64,000 nucleotides of DNA. Source: an uncultured Eggerthellaceae bacterium (lineage in GTDB: Bacteria; Actinomycetota; Coriobacteriia; Coriobacteriales; Eggerthellaceae). The DNA lies in the NCBI GenBank assembly GCA_947566075.1, contig CANOIM010000005.1:62001-126000 (forward strand). Direction: 5' to 3'. The notes under the pieces are model-generated. The model saw only the letters and a program-made list of their open reading frames with translations, ran no database searches and was not told where the DNA came from. The stretch's first letter is position 1. The number at the start of each line of letters is the position of its first letter. Below, piece by piece: positions 26,025 to 35,200 of the stretch. A program made the translations under genes and the position numbers.

Positions 26025-26330
26025 ATGGCTGAGAAGAACGCAACAGCGAAAGAGCATCCACACCTGCGCAACGCGGCTATCCGCATCATCGGATACATCG
26101 CCTCTATCCTGGCTGTGATCATGTACGTGTCCTACCTTCCCCAGATCTCTGATAACCTGGCCGGACACCCTTGCAATCCCATCCAGCCCTTCGCCGCCAT
26201 GCTCAATTGCATCATGTGGTCAGCCTATGGGCTCTTGCCCGCGAAGAAGGATTGGCCTATCGTCATAGCGAACGTACCTGGTGTCTTCCTGGCAGCCACC
26301 GCTTTTCTGACCGCTCTTCTCCACGGCTGA
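26025..26330 (+). CDS. SemiSWEET-type sugar transporter
   Basis: A 101-aa protein with three membrane helices (about residues 20-42, 55-72, 80-98), the half-size unit of SWEET transporters, which work as dimers to pass sugars down a gradient. The PQ-loop motif SYLPQISDNLAG follows helix 1, and CNPIQPFAAMLNCIMWSAYG matches the conserved second helix with its substrate-site Asn. GGAGG lies upstream. It is 14 nt before thpR on the same strand. Confidence 0.87.
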   Translation: MAEKNATAKEHPHLRNAAIRIIGYIASILAVIMYVSYLPQISDNLAGHPCNPIQPFAAMLNCIMWSAYGLLPAKKDWPIVIANVPGVFLAATAFLTALLHG

Positions 26331-26344
26331 GCGAAAGGGGTCTC

Positions 26345-26884
26345 ATGCGCCTGTTCATCGCCCTTGAGATACCACAGGACCTCCAAGATGACGTGGCCGC
26401 GCTGGCTCGGCAGCTCAAGGCTAGCGTCCAAGGCCGCTTCCTTCCTCCCCCCACCTACCACCTGACCCTCGCATTCCTAGGGGATATGCCCGAGGCCGTG
26501 ATCCCTTCTATCGAAAGCGTCTTGGAGCAGACCGCCTCCAGCTGCGAAGCCATCACCCTGCAACCGGATGGCCTGGGTAAGTTCGGCCGTGGCGAAGATG
26601 GCACGCTCTGGCTGGGCTTCGCGCCCACCCCTGAGCTCATGAGGCTGGCGGAGGAGCTCCGCTCGTGCTTGGAAGACCGTGGCATCCCCTTTGACGACAA
26701 ACCCTTCAAACCCCACCTCACCCTGGCGCGAAGGGCACGCATCCCCAAAGGCGAATTGCCAGCGCTTTCGTTTCCCTACCCGGCCACAGCTGACGTGGTC
26801 ACGCTGTTCAAGAGCACGCTCTCCAAAGAGGGAGCCACCTATGACCCGCTCTATCAGGCATCATTGGAACATCTCCCAAGATGA
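26345..26884 (+). CDS. thpR: RNA 2',3'-cyclic phosphodiesterase ThpR (2H family)
   Basis: A 179-aa two-histidine phosphoesterase. Both HxT motifs are present: YHLTLAFLG near residue 40 and KPHLTLARR near residue 125. N-terminal MRLFIALEIP is typical. Relatives open 2',3'-cyclic phosphates on RNA ends. ATG 26345 follows AAAGGGG; the longer frame overlaps the SemiSWEET gene. Its stop overlaps the sfsA start as ATGA. Confidence 0.9.
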   Translation: MRLFIALEIPQDLQDDVAALARQLKASVQGRFLPPPTYHLTLAFLGDMPEAVIPSIESVLEQTASSCEAITLQPDGLGKFGRGEDGTLWLGFAPTPELMRLAEELRSCLEDRGIPFDDKPFKPHLTLARRARIPKGELPALSFPYPATADVVTLFKSTLSKEGATYDPLYQASLEHLPR

Positions 26885-27651
26885 ATGCTCACCCAGAACA
26901 GCCTTCACCGAAAACCACGTCCTACGTGTTCCCTGAGCCTTTGCGCGAAGGGGTCATCTTGGCGCGGCCGAACCGGTTCATCATGGATGTTGCTCTAGAT
27001 GGGAAGACCGTGCGCTGCCACTGCCCTGTGGTCACCCGCATCGGCAACCTTGACCTGACAGGCCGCCCTTGCTTGGTGTCAGACAGCCACAACCCCCAGC
27101 GCAAGCTGCCATGCACGGTGGAAGCCTTCTCCTTAGACCGGCCGGATGCACCACAGAAGCATTGGATCGGCATGAACCAGACCGCTTCGAACCGCTACGT
27201 GGAGCACTTCCTCAAGCAGGGGACTTTCAGCGCCATCACCGGCCCCGTGAGCCAGGTTCAGCGCGAAGTGAAGCTAGGGGATTCCCGCCTGGATTTCCTC
27301 ATCAACGACCAGCTATACCTCGAGGTGAAGACGCCTATGGTGCAGATCCAAACGGATATCCCCGCTTACGTGCCACGCTTGCCCGAAAAGCCCTTCAGCT
27401 CCACTGACCGTGTGCTGCGCCACCTGCGAGAGCTGGCTGCATCCCTTGAAGACCATGACCGGGCCGTCATCCTCTATTGCCTCTACTACGAGAACTTCGG
27501 CTTTCGCTACTACCACGGCACCACCTACGAGAAGGTCATGGAAACGGTGCAAGCCTGCCATGATGCGGGCGTGGAACTGTGGCAGGCTGACTTCACCATG
27601 ACACCGAAGGACATCAGCCTCACCCGATATCATCCCCTCGAAGAGTGGTAG
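26881..27651 (+). CDS. sfsA: SfsA family DNA/RNA nuclease-like protein
   Basis: A 256-aa SfsA homologue. An N-terminal OB-like region (RFIMDVALDGKTVRCHCPVVTRIG) precedes a PD-(D/E)xK-type domain: LGDSRLDFLINDQLYLEVKTPMV supplies Asp, Glu and Lys of the motif. SfsA was first linked to sugar-fermentation stimulation; nuclease activity is known for some members. It is translationally coupled to thpR by a 4-nt overlap. Confidence 0.88.
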   Translation: MNAHPEQPSPKTTSYVFPEPLREGVILARPNRFIMDVALDGKTVRCHCPVVTRIGNLDLTGRPCLVSDSHNPQRKLPCTVEAFSLDRPDAPQKHWIGMNQTASNRYVEHFLKQGTFSAITGPVSQVQREVKLGDSRLDFLINDQLYLEVKTPMVQIQTDIPAYVPRLPEKPFSSTDRVLRHLRELAASLEDHDRAVILYCLYYENFGFRYYHGTTYEKVMETVQACHDAGVELWQADFTMTPKDISLTRYHPLEEW

Positions 27652-27672
27652 GGGAACAGGAGATGCGCAGCC

Positions 27673-30153
27673 CTACAAGGGCAGCTCGAAGAGGTAGCGA
27701 TAGCGCATGCTGAAGTGCCGCCTTCGCGGCGCCGCACGCCAGAGCGCTGCCTCTATACGGACGATGATAGCTTGGACGAGCGCCGCCTCATGGGCGTTCA
27801 GGGCAATGCCCCCGAACCGCTCCCGCTCTATCAGCCCTACCATGCGCCGGTATTCTGCCAAGGTCACGCCTATATCTTCCTGACTGACAGCGTCTTCATA
27901 GCTCCCCGGACGCATGCCATCGAAGGCTATCGGCGCGAAGCGCAGCGCCTGTTGGAGCCGTGCGAAGAGCAACGCTGATACCTGGGTCTCTCCCACTTCT
28001 GTGAGCCCCAAGGATGCACCCCCAACCGAAGCCGCTGCCCGCTCAACTGCCTTCCCGAAACGCCTATCACGCCTCCGCACGCGCACCAGGCGCTGCAACT
28101 CCACGATCCCATACCCCACCAGCGCCAAGATGGCCAACAACAAGATCAGCCCGATCCAGGCGAAGGGCCGCAGCTCTTCAGGGATCCAATCATCCCAAGA
28201 GCGGTCCAAGCTACCTGAAAGCTCGCTATCGCTCCCGTCTCCTGCCACTTCCTTGGATATCTCGATGGTCTGCTCAGCGGCATAGGTCTTGTCGTAGAAG
28301 CCCGGGGTCATCTCCAGGGGCGTCCAGCCCACGCCATCTATATAGACCTCCACCCATGCATGGGCGTCCCGCGCGGTCATCTGCGCTGCCGCCTGGCCTG
28401 CCTCCTTGAGCGCATCCACATTCGCCTGGCTCAAGAGATACCCCTCCACATAGCGCGCAGGCACTCCGGCCTGGCGAAAAGCGAGCACTGCCGTGGCAGC
28501 GAAGGCCGACGCATTCCCCTGCTGCTCCTTCTCCAAGAACCAAGTCACGTAATCACCGCTTGAGGAAGGCTGGAACGGAGCAGGGTCACTGGTATAGGCG
28601 CAGTGAGATTCCAGCATGCTGCGAATGCGCGTGGCGATGCTGTAGAGATCCTTCGTAGCCGGATCCCAGCCTTCACCAGAGAAGAAGAACCGTTGGATAG
28701 CATTCCCGCTGCTCTCTGACCCCTCAAGATAGGTGTCATAGACGAAGGAACGGTAGGCGCGCTCAGCCTGCAGGAACCGCCCCTCTGCTTCCTGGCCGCC
28801 TTCAGGAGAAGCAGATACCCAAGCAGCCGGGGAGAAGAGCTCTGTTGCCTGGGAGTCTGGCACCGTGGTCAAGGCGCTCTCCCCTAACCCGAAGAACCCA
28901 TCCGGTTTGAGGGAGAGGTCCAACAAAGGCTGGGCAGAAGGGTCTTGGAGCGCCTGATAGGGAGCGTAGCCATAGCGGCGGTTCGCCTCATGGGCCGTCA
29001 AGGTGAGTGAGGACGTGGGCAGTTGCTGGCCCATCACCGCACAGTTCGCTTGGGCGTACTGTGCGCTTTGGAGCAGCGGAATGAAGCCCGCCTCTTCCAT
29101 CCAGCTGAACAGGCCGTTCCATTGCCCGTCGTAGGCGGTGAACGACGGTTCGTCGAAGGCAACACCTGTATAGACCGACCCTACGTACCCGCGGAAATAA
29201 GACTGCTCCACTGCCTCCGCAGAGGCGAAGGTGGCTTCCAAGCGCGGTGCCGTACCTTCTCCCACATGATTCATCTGATAGGCCTTCGCGAAGCGCCCTT
29301 CCGGCAGCGTATCAGACCCGAACCGCATCTCATCCCAAGCCTGCAGGATGCCCGTGCGCACCCCTGCCGCCGCAGGCTGATCCCCCACCGCGCCAGCCAT
29401 GGCGCACCCGGCACCCAGCGCTATGAGCACGGCTACCACCAGCGGGGGCACCATGGCAAGGAACCCTCGGATGGACAGGCGGCTCACGGCGCTCGTCTGC
29501 TTCTTCACCATAGCCAGCAAGGACGCCAGGAGCATCCCGCCTCCCAAGGTGAGCCCTAATGACAGAAAGGAAGCAACGCCAGCAAAGACAGCCGCCAACG
29601 CTATGAGAGTGCACACTCCCAGGACCAACGCGCTCTTCCGCACACGCAAGAACACCCAAACCACCAGCGATGCCGCTGCTGCAAAGCAGAGGGCAACAGC
29701 GCCCATGTCCAAGATCCCTAGACCGGTGTCAGTGCGGATAGGAAGCACATATCCTTGCACCATGACATCCCAAGCCACGATGAAGCCATTCGCCACCTGA
29801 GCCCAGGCGCCCAATACGGCGCGGGCTCCCAAGATGAACGAGATGGCCACGCTTACGAGCAATCCGATGAGCACCCGTTGGCTTGCAACGGACTCCCGCC
29901 AGAAGAGGGCAGCAAGCAACCCGCCCAGCGCGCCCAACACCGTAGCACCCAGAAGGGCACCGAAGGGAAGCCCGAAGAGGGCTAGCTGGAATGCGAAGGC
30001 CCCAGACAACAGAGCACCGGCAAAGAGGATGGGCACGCGCAAGCGCGAGAAGCCTGCAAGCTGCGCAGGTTCCACCGTTGCCGACGCAGGCTTCCCGGAA
30101 GCCTTGAAGGCTCCGCCCTTAGAGTGTGATGCAGCGCTCACGGCTATTCGCAT
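27673..30153 (-). CDS. TgpA-like transglutaminase-fold membrane protein with altered catalytic triad
   Basis: An 826-aa membrane protein. N-terminal helices cover about residues 35-270, an outer region with a transglutaminase core follows (about 500-640), then one helix (about 680-700) and a cytoplasmic tail. The core shows AFAATAVLAFRQAGVPARYVEGYL, but the position of the catalytic Cys (GxC before xxFA) is Ala (GNASAFA). His is kept (DAHAWVEVY) and the Asp position reads Glu (WTPLEMTPG). It may be catalytically dead, a binding module. It is last in the MoxR-DUF58 operon, overlapping the DUF58 gene by 35 nt. Confidence 0.85.
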   Translation of the reverse strand: MRIAVSAASHSKGGAFKASGKPASATVEPAQLAGFSRLRVPILFAGALLSGAFAFQLALFGLPFGALLGATVLGALGGLLAALFWRESVASQRVLIGLLVSVAISFILGARAVLGAWAQVANGFIVAWDVMVQGYVLPIRTDTGLGILDMGAVALCFAAAASLVVWVFLRVRKSALVLGVCTLIALAAVFAGVASFLSLGLTLGGGMLLASLLAMVKKQTSAVSRLSIRGFLAMVPPLVVAVLIALGAGCAMAGAVGDQPAAAGVRTGILQAWDEMRFGSDTLPEGRFAKAYQMNHVGEGTAPRLEATFASAEAVEQSYFRGYVGSVYTGVAFDEPSFTAYDGQWNGLFSWMEEAGFIPLLQSAQYAQANCAVMGQQLPTSSLTLTAHEANRRYGYAPYQALQDPSAQPLLDLSLKPDGFFGLGESALTTVPDSQATELFSPAAWVSASPEGGQEAEGRFLQAERAYRSFVYDTYLEGSESSGNAIQRFFFSGEGWDPATKDLYSIATRIRSMLESHCAYTSDPAPFQPSSSGDYVTWFLEKEQQGNASAFAATAVLAFRQAGVPARYVEGYLLSQANVDALKEAGQAAAQMTARDAHAWVEVYIDGVGWTPLEMTPGFYDKTYAAEQTIEISKEVAGDGSDSELSGSLDRSWDDWIPEELRPFAWIGLILLLAILALVGYGIVELQRLVRVRRRDRRFGKAVERAAASVGGASLGLTEVGETQVSALLFARLQQALRFAPIAFDGMRPGSYEDAVSQEDIGVTLAEYRRMVGLIERERFGGIALNAHEAALVQAIIVRIEAALWRAAPRRRHFSMRYRYLFELPL

Positions 30154-31288
30154 CCTCCGTATCCACCACTACCAGATCATAGTTGCCATTCACTTCTTGC
30201 ACGCCCGTTCCGCGGACCACCAGCACCACGCTCAGGTCCATCTCCAGAGCCAGTTGCGTCCAAAGCCGCTCATCGTAGACAGCGCTCACCAAGATGCATT
30301 TCGTGAACCGGGCAGAGACCTCCGAAGAGAGCAAGCACGCCACCGCGTCCCCGTAGCGTTCCGAAAGCGGTGCGCCCAGCAGGAGCTCAGACGTGGTGCT
30401 CACCGCCTCTAGCCCATCCACCATCACGCTTACGAGCTCTCCTTTGACAGGCAGAGCATAGTTATGGGAAAGCCCCTGCTGCAAGAGGTCTGCTGAGATA
30501 GCCTCGCCCACGGAGGCAACCCCATTGATCAGCTCCACCGAAAAGCCCTGCCCCTCGTCATCCTTCAGAGCACCCAAGCTGACCACGATGAGCTCGAAAT
30601 CCACCGGGAGCGAGAACTGCCTTGACATCATCACATCGAACTTCGACGTCAGCTTCCAATGGACCGATGCCAGATGGTCCCCCGCCTGGAATTCGCGGAT
30701 ATCGAACACCTCGTCCACATCTGAACCACTGCGCGATTCGTCATAGGTGGTGCCGAACGCCCGAGAAAGCGGGATATGCTTCACATTGGTAGCCAGAGCA
30801 TAGCTTGCCGGATACACCACGCAGCTTTGATACTTCGACCAAGGCAGAGGATAGCGAAAGAGCCCCAAGGGGTCCTCACACCAACAACGCTCTACCAGCA
30901 CCTCAGTGCGGCCATAGTGATCAGCATCCAGGGGGATCTGCACCTCCCGGCGCCCCCGCGTATTCAAAGCCACTGAGGCAAGGCGTTGTTCGGTAGAGCG
31001 AAAGGGAGCGCTCACGCAGGCAATGTCAAAGGTGATGAGCGCCGCGCTGAAGGGCAGCCCCTTGCGGATGGAAAGCGTGATGGCAGCATCTCCCCCTACC
31101 GCGAAGGATGCAGGAACGTGAATGCTCACCTCCGTGCACCAACGGGTGATGAGGACGCCTAACCCCAAGAGCACGGCCAGCAACACAAAGAAGAGGACCA
31201 CGGCCAAAGCATAGAGAGAACCTGTCCAAACAAGGACGAGCGCAGCTGCTCCCAGCGCCAGGATATAGAGGATCCGATTCGACCTCAT
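30119..31288 (-). CDS. DUF58 membrane protein
   Basis: A 389-aa protein with two N-terminal helices (about 8-28, 30-50), a beta-rich region, and the DUF58 core GSDVDEVFDIREFQAGDHLASVHWKLTSKFDVMMSRQF. DUF58 proteins accompany MoxR ATPases and are related to VWA-domain scaffolds; a metal-binding or adaptor role is assumed rather than shown. It lies 42 nt after moxR and overlaps the transglutaminase-like gene, so all three are likely one functional unit. Confidence 0.88.
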   Translation of the reverse strand: MRSNRILYILALGAAALVLVWTGSLYALAVVLFFVLLAVLLGLGVLITRWCTEVSIHVPASFAVGGDAAITLSIRKGLPFSAALITFDIACVSAPFRSTEQRLASVALNTRGRREVQIPLDADHYGRTEVLVERCWCEDPLGLFRYPLPWSKYQSCVVYPASYALATNVKHIPLSRAFGTTYDESRSGSDVDEVFDIREFQAGDHLASVHWKLTSKFDVMMSRQFSLPVDFELIVVSLGALKDDEGQGFSVELINGVASVGEAISADLLQQGLSHNYALPVKGELVSVMVDGLEAVSTTSELLLGAPLSERYGDAVACLLSSEVSARFTKCILVSAVYDERLWTQLALEMDLSVVLVVRGTGVQEVNGNYDLVVVDTEDANSRERCITL

Positions 31289-31330
31289 GAGCGTTGCCGA
31301 GCGCTGCTCAGGCGTTCCCGGTCATGAGGA

Positions 31331-32284
31331 TCACCGGCGCTGAGCCTGTTGGCCCAAAGCCGGAGCCGGAACCGTTTCCAGCAGCTCATCCAGGATCTCT
31401 TCGGCACTGACCCCTTCGATGCGGGCCTGGGAACGCAGGATGAGACGATGGGCGCACACATCTTTGTAGACATCACGGATATCCTCAGGGATGACGTAGT
31501 CTCGCTCCCCCAGGATGGCCGATGCCCGAGCCATGCGCACCAGTGCCAGCACACCGCGGGGGCTCACGCCCAGCTGCACCAGAGGTGCCGTACGCGTGGC
31601 TTCGCAAAGGGCAGTGGCGTAATCCATGAGCTCCTCAGACACACGGATGTTCGCCAGATAGCGCTGGATGGTGATGATATCCTCCCGGCTGGCCACTTCC
31701 TGGACGTTATCCAACGGCTTCGCCTCCAGGGATTCCCGGATCATAGCCACCTGCAGGTCATGGGAGGGATACCCGATGGAAAGCCGCACGATGAAGCGGT
31801 CCAGCTGAGAATCAGGTAGCTGCTGGGTGCCCACTGAACCCAGCGGGTTCTGGGTGGCTATGACGATGAACGGCTCGGGCAGATCATAGGTGACGCCATC
31901 CACCGTGACAGACCGCTCCTCCATGACCTCCAGCAGGGCCGCCTGAGTCTTAGCCGAGGTGCGGTTGATCTCATCCCCCAACAACAGGTTGCAATTGACC
32001 GCCCCCGGGCGGTATTCGAAGTTGCCCGTCTGCTTGTTGAACATGGAGAAGCCGGTGATATCTGCAGGCATGGTGTCAGGGGTGAACTGGATGCGCCGGT
32101 ATTCGAATCCAAGTGCCCGAGAGAACGCCAAGGCCAAGGTGGTCTTGCCTACGCCTGGAGAATCCTCCAACAGGACATGGCCGTTGGCGTACATGGCCAT
32201 GAGCACCTTGCGGATGATCTCATCCTTGCCGATGATGGCCTTGCCAACCTCTTGGATGATCTGGTCGCTCTTTCGGATTATCAT
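31331..32284 (-). CDS. MoxR-family AAA+ ATPase
   Basis: A 317-aa AAA+ protein. Walker A is LLEDSPGVGKTTLALAF, Walker B LLGDEINRTSAKTQAALLEVMEE, sensor 1 FIVIATQNPLG, arginine region QLDRFIVRLSIGYP. MoxR proteins act as chaperones or remodelers for VWA/DUF58 partners. Its ATG overlaps the stop of the giant BspA-like gene (ATGA), so translation is coupled to that surface protein. Confidence 0.93.
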   Translation of the reverse strand: MIIRKSDQIIQEVGKAIIGKDEIIRKVLMAMYANGHVLLEDSPGVGKTTLALAFSRALGFEYRRIQFTPDTMPADITGFSMFNKQTGNFEYRPGAVNCNLLLGDEINRTSAKTQAALLEVMEERSVTVDGVTYDLPEPFIVIATQNPLGSVGTQQLPDSQLDRFIVRLSIGYPSHDLQVAMIRESLEAKPLDNVQEVASREDIITIQRYLANIRVSEELMDYATALCEATRTAPLVQLGVSPRGVLALVRMARASAILGERDYVIPEDIRDVYKDVCAHRLILRSQARIEGVSAEEILDELLETVPAPALGQQAQRR

Positions 32285-35200
32285 GGACGTCCTTCTTCTG
32301 TAAGCTCTGGGTACGCTTCCGCCGCTACAGCTTCCGGCGGCGCAGTTGCTTGGTCTTCATTATCCCCGAGCGCACCGGACGCGCTTCCGGGTTCGGCAGG
32401 TTCGGCAGCATCCGGCAGGTCACCACCAGCATTATCAGGCTCATCAGCGCTGCCGGGCTCTGAGGTCCCTTCGCCAGTGACTGCATCTGCATCAAGGACG
32501 GCATCCGCAGCTTCCTGGGACTCTGCATCATCAGTGGCTACCGTTGCCGCATCTACCAACATGAGCGCCACCGCATCGGTGATGGACTCATCGCGAACGA
32601 GCCGCTTGCCGTAATCCTCCAACAACTGCGCCCCCAGCTGTCCGGGCTGATCGATGGCAGCCATCAACTCGGCCATGGCCTCATCCTTCACGAGGATGCG
32701 CGTACCTTCGGGAACGGATTGGCCGAAGATCTTGTTACCGATATAAGGTACCGCGCTCATGGCCGACAGATCCAACCTGAGGCCCTGGGAGCCCCCCGTG
32801 CCATCGAAGGCGCCATCACCGATACCGGGTTTATTCTTCGTCCCTACGCAATTCGCCCCGGGCCAGAATTCATGCACATAGGTTTTCCCTTTGAGGGCAT
32901 ATTCGTTCACGTAGATCGTCTTCCATTGATAGGTGGCTGTCGGCTTATAGACCGCCACCCGACCATCCACACAACCTTGAAGGCTTGTGCTCAGGAGCGC
33001 CAGCTCCATCTCATATATGCTCGTATAGGTTATCTCCGCATAAAGGTTGCCAGCCACCGTCCGGTAAGAAGGCGCCACAGCATCCACACCCTGCAGGGGT
33101 GCATCCCCTTGCCAGGAAGCCTCATAGGCCTGGGCGATGATCATGCCCCCAGCAGCATCCTGGGGCACGAACACAGGAACGGTACCCGATCGCCAGACCT
33201 CCGGAAGCCCGCTTCCGGCTACGGGAACCGGAGTTGCGCCGTTGAAGGCGGCGAATTCGATGCTCCCGCACCCGCTGAATGCCCCTGGGCCGATGGATCG
33301 CAACGAAGCCGGGAATACCGCCAGCGAAAGATTGCTGCAACCTGCGTAGGCACCCTCCCCGATTTCTTCCAGGTTAGAGAAGGCGGCAAGAGAAGCTCCT
33401 GTGGCAGTCATGGCAGTGCAGCCACGGAATAGATCCTTTCCAAACCGTTTGATATTACCGATATAGCTATTCCCAGCTGTCAGGCGATCCAAACTGGTAC
33501 AACCCGCCAGCATCCCTTCCGGAACCTCTTCCACCTTCCCATTCACCTGGAATGACGCAATGGATATGCAGTCCTTGAATGCGAAGGAGCCGATCTTCTC
33601 CAGCTTGTAGGGCATGATGACCTTGACGGTGGATGAGGGATGGATGGTGGCAAGCGAAGTGCATCCCTCAAAGGCGCTCTGACCGATCTGGGTCAGTGCC
33701 GCGCTACCCAGATCCTTCCCGAGCTTCGCACTGGAAAGTCCCGTACATCCCTTGAATGCCTCATCGCCGATGGACATGCATTCATTGCCCACCGTGAACT
33801 GCGTCAAACCAATACAGCCCGCTGCTGCCTTGTTAGCGATGAAGCGCGTGTCCGATGCCACCGTCAAACTACCCGTCATAGCTCGAGGAACCCGAAGCAG
33901 CACATCGAAAGCCGATGGGATCCCGGCGTCATAGGTAGTGTAAAGAGCACCGGTCTCAAGGTCTATCGCGAACACGTTCCCACCCGCTGCCAGCTTGAAC
34001 CGCACAAGGCTCGCAAGGCTGCCGAAGTAGTTCGGTGCGTGGTCCACATTGACCACATAGATGCGGAAACCATCCAACACCGCCTGCCCCGCGAAGGGAT
34101 CCCCTTCGAAAGCAGGAGGACGATCTCCCTGGAAGATGAGATTCTCCAAACCAGAGCAGCCAGCGAAAGCTCCCGTTGCCACCGAAGTCACTGATGATGG
34201 GATGAGCACCGAAAGGATGCGCTGGCACCCTTGGAAAGCACCGGCTTCGATGCGCACCGTGCCCGGTGCCAACTGAAAGCCCATAGCCGCCTTCGAAGGA
34301 TCCACACGAACCAATGCATAGCCAGAACCCGAGCGCTTGTACTCACCAGCCCCCATTTGGATGACATCATCAACACCAGGCGACGTGATGCTCTCCGCAT
34401 CGCCTCCCACCAGGTCAAGCCATTGCTGATCATCCTGATAACGACCAAGCACGATATCTCCATTGGAGCGAGCTACCTGCACAGAAAGCTGATCAAGGGT
34501 GCATCCTGCAAAGGCGTCAGATGAAAGCTGAGGCGGCACCTCGGCCAAGACATTCACGAGCGTCAGCGCTTTGCAATCCTGGAAGGCTCCGCTCTCGATA
34601 GAGGTGAGCGTTGACGGAAGGACGATCATCGCCAGGGAGGTGCATTGAGCGAAAGCGCCGCGGCTGATCTTCTGGATGCGCGTAGAGGACAGCTCTAGTG
34701 ACTGCAACGCGGCGCAACCCATGAAAGCTTCCTCGCCCAGCACTGACCATTGGCACGGATCCGCAGCAGGTCCTTTGATGGTCAGGTTCATCAGCCGAAT
34801 GCACTGCGCAAAGGCCCGAGCACCTACCGACTGAAGCGACTTCGGCAGCGTGACCGAAGAGAGCTTCCCATTGCCCTCGAAGGCACGGCTCCCGATATCA
34901 AGCCCCGAGGATGCTTCATGGAGATCCACCGCATAGAGGTTCTGGCAGCCCCCAAAAGCTTCCACCCCCACCGTTCTCAGTCGGGAGACATCACCATGGA
35001 GATAGAGCTTCTCCAAAGACTGCTGGTTCGCGAAGGCGCGGTCACCGATAGAGATCAGCGAACCAGGGAAATAGATGCTGCCTTTGAGTGCGCCACCCCG
35101 AGAGCTTGCCGCTGCAACGCGAGCCCCAGCCTCCCGGCAAGAGAAGGCATCAGCCCCGATGGTCTGAAGCTGAGCCAATCGATGGAGGTTCAGCGTTTCC

